Assembly (NCBI GenBank): GCA_038214685.1
Contig: JBBQRO010000055.1
Coordinates: 1 to 20,197 of the forward strand
Origin: CADCTB01 sp038214685
GTDB taxonomy: Bacteria; Actinomycetota; Acidimicrobiia; Acidimicrobiales; AC-14
Direction: 5' to 3'
Length of the DNA: 20,197 nucleotides
Part shown: positions 1 to 6,074 of the stretch, piece by piece
How the letters are laid out: every line of letters starts with the position of its first letter
Position numbering within the stretch: the first letter of the stretch is position 1
Made by a program: the position numbers and the translations under genes
Notes under the pieces: generated by a model
What the model was told of the DNA's origin: nothing
Database searches by the model: none
What the model saw: only the letters and a program-made list of their open reading frames with translations

Positions 1-1
1 C

Positions 2-67
2 CAGAACATGACGGCCGTCGGCGGGATCGACGTGCCCAGCCTGCCGGGGATTGAGCAGGCCGGGTGA
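2..67 (+). CDS. C-terminal fragment of an upstream gene (partial)
   Basis: The frame is open from the window edge to a TGA at 65-67 and encodes about 21 residues ending PGIEQAG. The terminal TGA overlaps the GTG of the next gene as GTGA, which is the junction style used throughout this window, so I read it as the end of a real upstream gene in the same operon. In many bacteria a MoxR-type AAA+ ATPase precedes a DUF58 gene and a BatA-like gene, so MoxR is the contextual guess. The visible residues are too few to identify a domain. Confidence 0.5.
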   Translation, partial: QNMTAVGGIDVPSLPGIEQAG

Positions 68-1002
68 AGCTGCTGCCCACCGGCGGCGACCCGAGCGCCG
101 AGCGCCGGCCCGAGGAGGTACTGCGCCGTCTCCAGCTGACGATCACCCGCCGCCTCGACGGCCTGCTCCAGGGCGACTACCAGGCGCTGCTGCCGGGTCT
201 GGGCAGCGAGCCGGGCGACAGCCGGGAGTACCAGGAGGGCGACGACGTCCGCCGCATGGACTGGGCCGTCACCGCCCGGACCACGGTGCCCCACGTCCGC
301 GATCCGGTCGCCGACCGCGAGCTCGAGTCCTGGGCCATCGTCGACTGCTCGGCCAGCCTCGACTTCGGCACCGCCAACTGCGAGAAGCGCGACCTGTCCC
401 TGGCCGCGGTGGCGGCCATCGGGTTCATGACCACCCGCACCGGCAACCGCTTCGGCGCCCTGATCGTCAGGCCGGGCGGCATCACCCGCATCCCGTGCCG
501 TCCCGGCCGCCAGCCGCTCATGGCCCTGCTGCACAAGCTGGCCACCCGCGAGCGGGTCGACGGTGGCGGCCCCACCGACCTGGGCGCGGCCATCCAGAGC
601 CACATGGTGCCCCGCACCCGCCGGGGCCTCGCCGTCGTGGTGTCGGACTTCCTGTCGCCGCCGGGCTGGGAGCGGCCCCTCACCGGCCTGGCCGCCCGCC
701 ACCAGGTGCTGGCGGTCGAGGTCCTCGACCCCCGCGAGCTGGAGCTGCCGAACGTCGGCGTCCTGACCCTGGTCGACCCAGAGACGGGCCGGCGGATGGA
801 GATCCAGACCGCCAAGGCGGCCATCCGGGCCCGGTACGCCGAGGCGGCCACCGCCCAGCGGGCCGAGATCGCCGAGGCCATCCGCCGCAGCGGGGCCCAG
901 CACCTCCAGCTGCGCACCGACCGCGACTGGCTGCGCGACATCGTCGAGTTCGTACTAGCCGCCCGCCGCCACCGTGGCGGCCTGCAGAGAGCCACCCGCT
1001 GA
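64..1002 (+). CDS. DUF58 domain protein (VWA-like)
   Basis: A 312-residue protein starting at GTG 64, which overlaps the upstream TGA. It carries the DUF58 signature near residues 55-80: a GDD-x-R-x-MDW segment, a T/S-AR stretch, then a VRD motif. This is followed by a VWA-like beta strand (AIVDCSASLDFG, about residues 95-106). DUF58 proteins usually sit between a MoxR AAA+ ATPase and membrane VWA proteins of the Bat type; such clusters are linked to assembly of envelope or metal-dependent complexes, but the exact role is unknown. The protein has no obvious membrane segment. Its TGA at 1000-1002 overlaps the ATG of the next gene, implying translational coupling. The family call is secure; no function is claimed. 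Confidence 0.9.
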   Translation: MKLLPTGGDPSAERRPEEVLRRLQLTITRRLDGLLQGDYQALLPGLGSEPGDSREYQEGDDVRRMDWAVTARTTVPHVRDPVADRELESWAIVDCSASLDFGTANCEKRDLSLAAVAAIGFMTTRTGNRFGALIVRPGGITRIPCRPGRQPLMALLHKLATRERVDGGGPTDLGAAIQSHMVPRTRRGLAVVVSDFLSPPGWERPLTGLAARHQVLAVEVLDPRELELPNVGVLTLVDPETGRRMEIQTAKAAIRARYAEAATAQRAEIAEAIRRSGAQHLQLRTDRDWLRDIVEFVLAARRHRGGLQRATR

Positions 1003-1961
1003 TGATCGTCGCCCTCACGTTCCTCTCCCGCAGCCGGTTGTGGCTGCTGCTCGCCGTCGCCGCCCTGATCGCCGCGTACGTCGTCATGCAGCTCCGACGC
1101 AAGGAGTACGCGGTCCGGTTCACCAACCTGGCCCTGCTCGATTCCATCGCCCCGAAGCGCCCCGGATGGCGCCGCCACGTCCCCGCCACCGCGTTCGTGC
1201 TGGCCATGATCGCCCTGGTCAGCGCGTTCGCCCGCCCCGCCCGCCCGGTCAAGGTGCCGCGGGAGCGGGCCACGGTGGTCATGGCCATCGACGTCTCGCT
1301 GTCCATGGAGGCCACCGACGTCCAGCCCACCCGGATCCTCGCCGCCCAGGAGGCGGCCAAGTCCTTCGTCGACCTGGTCCCCACCCGCCTCAACCTCGGC
1401 CTGGTGGCGTTCTCGGGCGTGGCCCAGGTGCTGGTGTCGCCGACCACCGACCACGCCCTGCTCAAGCGCAGCATCGACAACCTCCAGCTTGGCCCCCGCA
1501 CCGCCGTCGGCGAGGCCATCTTCGCCAGCCTGGGCAGCATCGCCTCGGTGGCCTCCGAGCCGGGCCAGGCCCCGCCGCCCGGCCGCATCGTCCTGATGTC
1601 CGACGGCGAGACCACCGTCGGCCGGCCCAACGAGCTGGCCACCAAGGCCGCGGCCGACGCCAAGGTCCAGGTCTCCACCATCGCCTTCGGCACCGACGAC
1701 GGCTTCGTCAGCGTGGAGGGTCGAAACATCCCCGTCCCGGTGAACCGCGACGCTCTGGCCGAGATCGCCGAGGCCACCGGCGGGCGGGCGTTCGAGGCCG
1801 GCACGGCGCGAGAACTTCGCCGGGTCTACGCCGACATCGGCAGTTCCATCGGCTTCCGCACCGAGGAACGCGAGGTCACGTCGTGGCTCGTCGGCCTGGC
1901 GCTCGTCTTCGCCCTGGCCGCCGCCGCCGGCTCATTGCTCTGGACGTCCCGCCTGCCCTGA
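1002..1961 (+). CDS. BatA-like VWA-domain membrane protein
   Basis: A 319-residue protein. I place the start at ATG 1002, overlapping the DUF58 stop, because membrane sequence begins immediately after it and the same frame upstream is only a low-complexity shadow of DUF58. There are two N-terminal membrane segments (about residues 12-30 and 58-76), a von Willebrand A domain (about 90-280) and a C-terminal membrane helix (about 294-314). The VWA domain keeps a full MIDAS: DVSLS at 97-101, Thr168 and Asp201 in MSDGE, so it should bind a divalent metal and a protein ligand. This architecture matches BatA/BatB proteins that partner MoxR and DUF58 proteins. The domain faces either the cytoplasm or the cell surface depending on topology, which I cannot settle. 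Confidence 0.9.
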   Translation: MIVALTFLSRSRLWLLLAVAALIAAYVVMQLRRKEYAVRFTNLALLDSIAPKRPGWRRHVPATAFVLAMIALVSAFARPARPVKVPRERATVVMAIDVSLSMEATDVQPTRILAAQEAAKSFVDLVPTRLNLGLVAFSGVAQVLVSPTTDHALLKRSIDNLQLGPRTAVGEAIFASLGSIASVASEPGQAPPPGRIVLMSDGETTVGRPNELATKAAADAKVQVSTIAFGTDDGFVSVEGRNIPVPVNRDALAEIAEATGGRAFEAGTARELRRVYADIGSSIGFRTEEREVTSWLVGLALVFALAAAAGSLLWTSRLP

Positions 1962-1988
1962 CCCGGGGCGGGGGTGCGGCGGTACGGT
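1958..1988 (+). promoter_or_regulatory. Predicted promoter of the rpiB-like/rnhB unit
   Basis: A TACGGT -10 hexamer at 1983-1988 lies 8 nt before the ATG at 1997, with a weak -35-like CTGACC at 1958-1963 (19-bp spacer). Transcription would begin at or next to the A of the start codon, giving a leaderless mRNA. The -35 part is uncertain, and it overlaps the stop codon of the VWA gene. Confidence 0.4.
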
Positions 1989-1996
1989 GGACGCCG

Positions 1997-2410
1997 ATGA
2001 GGGTGGCGTTCGGATCGGACGAGGTGACGCCTCTGAGCGATGAGGTGGCGGCCGCCCTGGTGGCCGGCGGCCACGATGTGGTGCTGCGGGTGGAGGATGA
2101 GCCGTGGCCCGACGTCGGCCGGCGGGTGGGGGAGGCGGTGGCGGGCCGACGGGCCGACCGGGGCGTGGTCTGCTGCTGGACGGGAACTGGCGTGTCCATT
2201 GCGGCCAACAAGGTGGCCGGTGTGCGTGCCGCCCTGTGCGCCGACGCCGAGACGGCCCGGGGCGCGAGACGCTGGAACGACGCCAACGTGCTGGCCCTCA
2301 GCCTGCGGTTGACCACCCCGGCCGTCGCCCGGGAGGTGCTGGAAGCGTTTCTCGCAACGGGACCCGACGCCGACGCGGCGGACAACATAGCCAAGGTCAC
2401 CGATGGGTAG
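1997..2410 (+). CDS. RpiB/LacA/LacB-family sugar-phosphate isomerase, divergent subgroup
   Basis: A 137-residue protein, close to the usual RpiB size. Family features are an N-terminal beta strand ending GSDE (6-9), a Cys-x-TGTG loop (Cys60 to Gly65) followed by SIAANK, then GVRAALC and WNDANVLALSLR (93-104). Classical RpiB has a GxDHxG start, a CGTGIG loop and HNDAN. Here the first His is Glu9, the loop glycine is Trp61 and the His before NDAN is Trp93. From memory, a bacterial and archaeal subgroup shares exactly these changes, so they look like subgroup traits rather than decay. The ribose-5-phosphate/ribulose-5-phosphate reaction is therefore only a family-level guess. The stop overlaps the start of rnhB by 8 bp. 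Confidence 0.8.
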   Translation: MRVAFGSDEVTPLSDEVAAALVAGGHDVVLRVEDEPWPDVGRRVGEAVAGRRADRGVVCCWTGTGVSIAANKVAGVRAALCADAETARGARRWNDANVLALSLRLTTPAVAREVLEAFLATGPDADAADNIAKVTDG

Positions 2411-3152
2411 AGCCAGGCAGGGCCCGGTCCGGCAAGCTGGGGAGTCCGCGCCGCGTGGGCGGGCGCCGAGACCGGGCCCACATCTCGTGCCCAGCCTGGT
2501 CCGGGAGCGGGCGTTGTGGACCGAGGGGTTCGAGGTGGTGGTCGGGGTCGACGAGGTCGGGCGCGGATCCTGGGCCGGCCCGATCTCGGTGGGCGCCGCC
2601 GTTCTGCCCCGAGATCGGCGGGTGTACGGGGTGCGGGACTCCAAGATGTTGGCCGAGCGCGAGCGCGAGCGACTCTTTCCCCGACTGACGTCGTGGTGCG
2701 CGGCCTGGGCCGTCGGCCACGCCAGCCAGCAGGAGTGCGACGACGTGGGCATGTCGGCCGCCCAGAAGCTGGCCGCCAGACGGGCGATCGACGGGCTGGG
2801 GGTCGTGCCCGACGCCGTCCTCATCGACGGCCTGTGGGACTTCGTCACCTCCTCCGGCGTCTACAGCGGCATGGTGACCCGCATCGTCAAGGGCGACGCC
2901 AAGTGCCTGTCGATCGCCACCGCCTCGATCCTGGCCAAGGTCACCCGCGACCGGATCATGCGGGCCGAGGCCGAGCACTTCCCGGCGTATGACTTCGACC
3001 TCAACAAGGGCTACCCGTGCCCCAGGCATAAGGCAGCGCTGGCTGCGTGGGGCCCGACGACGATCCACCGGCGGGCCTGGGTGTTCATGGACAACCAGCC
3101 CTGGGGCGGCGTCCAGCGCCTGGTCCGCGACCTGCACCCCACCCTGTGGTGA
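2403..3152 (+). CDS. rnhB: Ribonuclease HII
   Basis: A 249-residue RNase HII, which cuts the RNA strand of RNA-DNA hybrids and single ribonucleotides left in genomic DNA. Visible motifs are VDEVGRG (49-55, catalytic Asp50 and Glu51), DSK at 79-81, LIDG with Asp142, and AKVTRDRIM with Asp183, giving the full set of four acidic residues. KGDAKCLSIATASILAKV is the conserved core, and the C-terminal GYPCPRHKAAL is typical. The first 35 or so residues are Arg/Pro/Gly-rich and not part of the fold, so GTG 2487 (VPSLVRERALW) is a credible alternative start. ATG 2403 overlaps the upstream isomerase by 8 bp, implying coupled translation. Confidence 0.95.
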   Translation: MGRARQGPVRQAGESAPRGRAPRPGPHLVPSLVRERALWTEGFEVVVGVDEVGRGSWAGPISVGAAVLPRDRRVYGVRDSKMLAERERERLFPRLTSWCAAWAVGHASQQECDDVGMSAAQKLAARRAIDGLGVVPDAVLIDGLWDFVTSSGVYSGMVTRIVKGDAKCLSIATASILAKVTRDRIMRAEAEHFPAYDFDLNKGYPCPRHKAALAAWGPTTIHRRAWVFMDNQPWGGVQRLVRDLHPTLW

Positions 3153-3153
3153 G

Positions 3154-3159
3154 TACCGT
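3154..3159 (+). promoter_or_regulatory. Candidate -10 element (TACCGT) after rnhB
   Basis: TACCGT begins two bases after the rnhB stop and is followed 7 nt later by an ATG (3167), the spacing seen at other leaderless starts in this window. It would transcribe the hairpin leader and the small membrane protein gene. I see no convincing -35. Confidence 0.35.
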
Positions 3160-3166
3160 GGGGGCG

Positions 3167-3250
3167 ATGCCCCTCCGAACTGGTGACACATTTCCATGCC
3201 AGGGCGTGTTAAAGCGTCACCAGTTGCCGGGGCAGCCGGCGGCCAGGTGA
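3167..3250 (+). other. Possible 27-codon leader ORF
   Basis: ATG at 3167, 7 nt after a TACCGT hexamer, opens a 27-residue frame (MPLRTGDTF to GQPAAR). Its TGA at 3248-3250 overlaps the GTG (3247) of the next gene as GTGA. The peptide has no recognised domain. Position and overlap are suggestive of a translated leader peptide coupled to the membrane protein gene, but the frame is short and nearly all of it lies within an RNA hairpin, so it may not be a gene. Confidence 0.25.
3168..3234 (+). other. 67-nt imperfect hairpin / inverted repeat in the leader of the small membrane protein
   Basis: Two stacked stems are visible. The inner one is a perfect 10-bp inverted repeat, AACTGGTGAC at 3178-3187 with GTCACCAGTT at 3216-3225, enclosing a 28-nt loop. 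The outer one is 6 bp, TGCCCC at 3168-3173 with GGGGCA at 3229-3234, separated from the inner stem by a small 4x3 internal loop. There is no T-run after it, so it does not look like an intrinsic terminator. It ends 12 nt before the GTG at 3247. It could be a regulatory leader, a small RNA, or a REP-type repeat; the sequence alone does not decide. Confidence 0.6.
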
Positions 3251-3471
3251 GTCGTACCGACGCCATCATCCTGCGGACCGCCGCGGCGTGGACCGTCTTC
3301 ATCTGGGTGACCCGGATCCGTAACATCCTGGGCGACGAGACCCGCTCCACCGGCTTCAAGGTGATCCACTCGGTGCTGGCCCTGGTGTCGGTGGCCTTTG
3401 CGATCGCCATCCTGGGGGTGGCTTCGAGGAACCGCAGACGAGCCCGAGACACGACGGCTACGCCGTCCTAG
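3247..3471 (+). CDS. Small two-helix membrane protein
   Basis: A 74-residue protein from GTG 3247 (VSRTDAIILR). ATG 3196 in the same frame would add 17 low-complexity residues and has no visible ribosome binding site. There are two membrane segments: about residues 6-22 (AIILRTAAAWTVFIWVT) and about 39-58 (VIHSVLALVSVAFAIAILGV). They are separated by a charged turn, RIRNILGDETRSTGFK, and followed by a basic tail. The pattern of an aromatic W-x-x-x-W helix, N-I/L near the first helix end, and H-x-x-LA-x-VS in the second resembles small actinobacterial proteins of the SCO4848 type; that match is from memory and tentative. Function is unknown. It follows an unusual hairpin leader. Confidence 0.65.
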   Translation: MSRTDAIILRTAAAWTVFIWVTRIRNILGDETRSTGFKVIHSVLALVSVAFAIAILGVASRNRRRARDTTATPS

Positions 3472-3536
3472 CACGCAGTCGCCACGCCCTCGTAGGGCAC
3501 ATCACCAGCGCCGGCTTCGCCTCCGGCGACCGGTTC

Positions 3537-4076
3537 GTGATCGGAACGTGGACGACGTCGCCCATCGGCCGACTTGACGACCTCATGTGGGCCCGGCCCG
3601 ATGGGCGGCGCCTGCTGTTGGCGTCGACGCAGGCCGCCTCCGACTACGTCTCGGGCGTGTACGGCTTCGACGAGGTGGTGGTCGGGCCGCTGCGGGTCGA
3701 CCTCGACGGGCGGTTCCTTCACCTGCGCGCCGCCGGCCTCGGGCTGGAGCTGCACCTGAGCGCCGGCCGGGCCCTGGCCGTGCCGTGGCCCCGCCCGGCC
3801 TGGTTCACCCGGTGGGTGGAGGGCCCCGTCGCCCGCCGGCTCCTGGGCGTCAACACCTACGGCGTCAGCCCGAGCGGCGTGCAGGAGTGGTACCGAGCGG
3901 TGTCGATACGCCGCATCCGGGCCGGGTGGGCGTCGATCGACGGCCGGGACCTCGGACGCCTGGGCCCGCTCGATCCGCCCGTCGACTTCGGCTTCAGCGA
4001 GCCGCCCCGCTTTCCGACGATGGTGGGGGTTCACCCTCTCCTGGAGGACCCACGGCTACGTCCAGGGCCAGGGTGA
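3537..4076 (+). CDS. Uncharacterised protein, start uncertain
   Basis: A 179-residue soluble protein that I do not recognise. Its N-terminal half alternates short beta strands with a conserved-looking IGRLDDLMWARPDGRRLLLAS segment (about 10-30) and a YGFDEVVVGPLRVD segment (about 42-55); later come a Trp-rich PWPRPAWF stretch and GVNTYGVSPSG. GTG 3537 is the only ATG/GTG/TTG available, yet the frame stays open upstream to at least 3420 and looks coding (for example VGHITSAGFASGDRF from GTA 3492), so the true start may be mutated or non-standard. The 3' end overlaps the opposing arginine dihydrolase-like gene by 83 bp. Confidence 0.65.
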   Translation: MIGTWTTSPIGRLDDLMWARPDGRRLLLASTQAASDYVSGVYGFDEVVVGPLRVDLDGRFLHLRAAGLGLELHLSAGRALAVPWPRPAWFTRWVEGPVARRLLGVNTYGVSPSGVQEWYRAVSIRRIRAGWASIDGRDLGRLGPLDPPVDFGFSEPPRFPTMVGVHPLLEDPRLRPGPG

Positions 4077-4866
4077 GACACCGGCAGCCACCGCCCGCCT
4101 TGAGGAACTCGTCCACCCCCGCCACCACCACGTCGAACCCCCACCTCTCCAGCTGCCGTCCCACTCGGGGCGGGCAGCTCGGCATGACCACTGTTCGGCC
4201 GACCACCACCGAGTTGGCGCAGAAGGCCAGCATCTCGTCGTCCTCCAGAACGAGGGGCTCGGGCACCAGGGCCTCGACCACCTTGCGGCCGTAGGTGTCC
4301 CAGGCCGACGGGGCGACCATGGCCCGCCGGTCGTCCAGCGGGCAGAAGGTGAGGTCGAGGTGGTACAGCCGCTCGTCGACCAGCTCGATCGGGCGCACCG
4401 GCGCCCCGAGCAGCGTCGACAGCGGTCCGTGGGCGCCGGCGTCGGAACGGGACCGGTAGCCCGAGAGGAACACACCCCGGAAAGGCAGGGCGTCGCCCGC
4501 CCCCTCGTGGCCGACCCCCTCGGGCAGGGCGGCGATTTCGTACCCGGCGGCGGCGAACCAGGCCACGTCGTGGTCCACCTCGGGCTGGCGGTTGGGGTGC
4601 CGGAAGCGGGTGGCGACGTAGCGCCCGTTGTTCACCGTGCCGGCGTTGGCGGTGAACACCAGGTCGGGCAGGCCGGGTTGGGGGTCGAGCAGCTCGACGG
4701 TGGCGCCGGCCTCGACGAGGGTGGCCACCAGCTCGCCCCACTGGTTGCGCGCCCGGTCGAGGTCGACGGAGACCTCGCGGTGCATCCAGGGGTTGATCTC
4801 GTACAGCACCCCGAAATGCTCGGGCGGGCACATGAGGAAGCGCCGCCCCCATTCGAGGTCGCTCAC
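3994..4866 (-). CDS. Arginine dihydrolase-like amidinotransferase-fold enzyme (ArgZ/AgrE N-domain homologue)
   Basis: A 290-residue protein from GTG 4866, whose GTGA overlaps the upstream stop. It begins RFLMCPPEHFGVLYEINPWM, close to the start of cyanobacterial ArgZ/AgrE as I recall it. Guanidino-group enzyme motifs are in place: DLVFTANAG (68-76, Asn74), GAGDAL (Asp125), YHLDLTFCPL (His169), CANSVVV (216-222) and the catalytic Cys263 in LKAGGGCRCLTL. ArgZ hydrolyses arginine to ornithine, two ammonia and CO2, and its key Asn71, His168 and Cys264 sit at nearly the same positions here, favouring dihydrolase over dimethylarginine hydrolase or amidinotransferase. The last 20 residues are a Pro/Glu/Ser tail lying in an 83-bp overlap with the convergent gene. 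The neighbour is the matching cyclodeaminase half. Confidence 0.85.
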   Translation of the reverse strand: MSDLEWGRRFLMCPPEHFGVLYEINPWMHREVSVDLDRARNQWGELVATLVEAGATVELLDPQPGLPDLVFTANAGTVNNGRYVATRFRHPNRQPEVDHDVAWFAAAGYEIAALPEGVGHEGAGDALPFRGVFLSGYRSRSDAGAHGPLSTLLGAPVRPIELVDERLYHLDLTFCPLDDRRAMVAPSAWDTYGRKVVEALVPEPLVLEDDEMLAFCANSVVVGRTVVMPSCPPRVGRQLERWGFDVVVAGVDEFLKAGGGCRCLTLALDVAVGPPGEGEPPPSSESGAAR

Positions 4867-6074
4867 ACGAGGTGGCGGGCGAGCGTGGAGAGGAACAGGC
4901 CGACGTCGGTGACGATGCCCAGCGCCTGGTGGCTGCCCCGGTCGGCCAGCTTGGTGACCACGGCCTGGTTGATGTCGACGCAGTACGTCTCCACGCCGGC
5001 GGGCAGGACGTTGCCGGTGGCGATGGCGTGCAGGGTGGAGGCCAGCATGAGGGCCACGGCCACGCCGGCCAACTCGGCCCGCATGGCGTCGACCGCCTCC
5101 ACCACGTCGGTGAAGACGTCGGGCAGCGGCCCGTCGTCGCGCACCGACCCTCCGAGCACGAAGGGCACGCCGTGCTGCACGCACTCGAACATCACCCCGC
5201 CGGTGATGTAGCCGTCGGCCACCGCCCCGGCGATCGACCCCCGCCGCCGCACCTCGTTGATGACCCGCAGGTGGTTGCTGTGCCCGCCTTCGGGCGGGAG
5301 GCCGTCGCCCAGGGGCACGCCGAGCGACGTGCCCAGCACGTTGGACTCGATGTCGTGGGTGGCGAAGCCGTTGCCGGCGAAGAGCACGTCGATCACGCCG
5401 GCCCGCACCATGGCGGCCACGTCGGGGCCGGCGCCGGTGTGGATGACCGCCGGCCCGCAGACGGCGAGCACCCTGCCGCCCGTGGCCTTGGCCGCCTTGA
5501 TGCGCCCGGCCACCCTGGCCACCAGCTGCTCCTTGGGCTTTTCCGACGACACCTCCGAGCTCATGAACTCGAACGGGTTGGCGCCCCGCGGCCGTTGGAG
5601 CGGCGCCACCCTGACCCCGCCCCGGCCCATGATCACCGGGTCGCCGGCCTTGATCCGGTGCATAGGGGCGGTGCGGGCCCGCCCGTCGGGGCGGACGACA
5701 AGGGCGCAGTCCATCTCCGGATTGTCGACGTCGACCCAGTGGCCACCCATGCGTACCTGGGTGGGGAGGTTGGTGGTGGCGTAGAAGCCCTGGGGGAGGA
5801 CACCGTCGACCTCAGCCGGCTCGGTCACCGCGTCGACCTGGTCCACCCGGTTGGCCCCGTGGATCTGGAGCTGGGCCACCAGGGCGGCGAGGGCGGCGTC
5901 GTCGGCGGCGGAAACCTCGAGCCGGGCCCGGCTGGGGTCGGCGTTGGTTCGCCCGATCTCCACGTCGAGCATGCGGTAGTCGGCGCCGGCGTCGAGGATC
6001 ACGTCGAGCACCTTGGCCAGGATGAGGGAGTCGATGATGTGCCCCTCGACCTCGACCACCTCGGAAACGCTCAC
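4863..6074 (-). CDS. Ornithine cyclodeaminase, archaeal type (TIGR00300, LOR/SDH bifunctional-region family)
   Basis: A 403-residue protein from GTG 6074, overlapping the upstream TGA as GTGA; residues further upstream in this frame are Arg-rich noise. The N-terminal region (1-100, EVEGHIIDSLILAKVLDVI then LDVEIGRTNADPS) and the middle segment (GFYATTNLPT, MDCALVV, RIKAGDPVIMGRGGVRV) match the LOR/SDH-type family. The C-terminal half has a Rossmann-like nucleotide-binding region: CGPAVIHTGAGPDV, FAGNGFATHDIE, GHSNHLRVINEVRRRGSI. Characterised members are the methanogen ornithine cyclodeaminase and the C-terminal half of cyanobacterial AgrE, which turn ornithine into proline and ammonia with NAD. 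Its partner arginine dihydrolase gene follows immediately, so the pathway assignment is well supported by context. Confidence 0.88.
   Translation of the reverse strand: MSVSEVVEVEGHIIDSLILAKVLDVILDAGADYRMLDVEIGRTNADPSRARLEVSAADDAALAALVAQLQIHGANRVDQVDAVTEPAEVDGVLPQGFYATTNLPTQVRMGGHWVDVDNPEMDCALVVRPDGRARTAPMHRIKAGDPVIMGRGGVRVAPLQRPRGANPFEFMSSEVSSEKPKEQLVARVAGRIKAAKATGGRVLAVCGPAVIHTGAGPDVAAMVRAGVIDVLFAGNGFATHDIESNVLGTSLGVPLGDGLPPEGGHSNHLRVINEVRRRGSIAGAVADGYITGGVMFECVQHGVPFVLGGSVRDDGPLPDVFTDVVEAVDAMRAELAGVAVALMLASTLHAIATGNVLPAGVETYCVDINQAVVTKLADRGSHQALGIVTDVGLFLSTLARHLV

Noticed and set aside
51..1001. Open N-terminal extension of the VWA gene in its own frame
   Set aside because: It is Arg/Pro/Gly-rich shadow sequence of the DUF58 gene; the real protein starts at ATG 1002 with membrane sequence.
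974..1996. Open extension upstream of the RpiB-like gene
   Set aside because: It is low-complexity sequence antiphase to the VWA gene; ATG 1997 with a -10 just upstream is the natural start.
3161..3190. Resemblance of GGGGGCGATGCCCC to the first stem of a fluoride riboswitch
   Set aside because: The rest of the fluoride-riboswitch consensus (AACC, CTGATG, pseudoknot) is missing, and the likely transcript start lies inside the motif.
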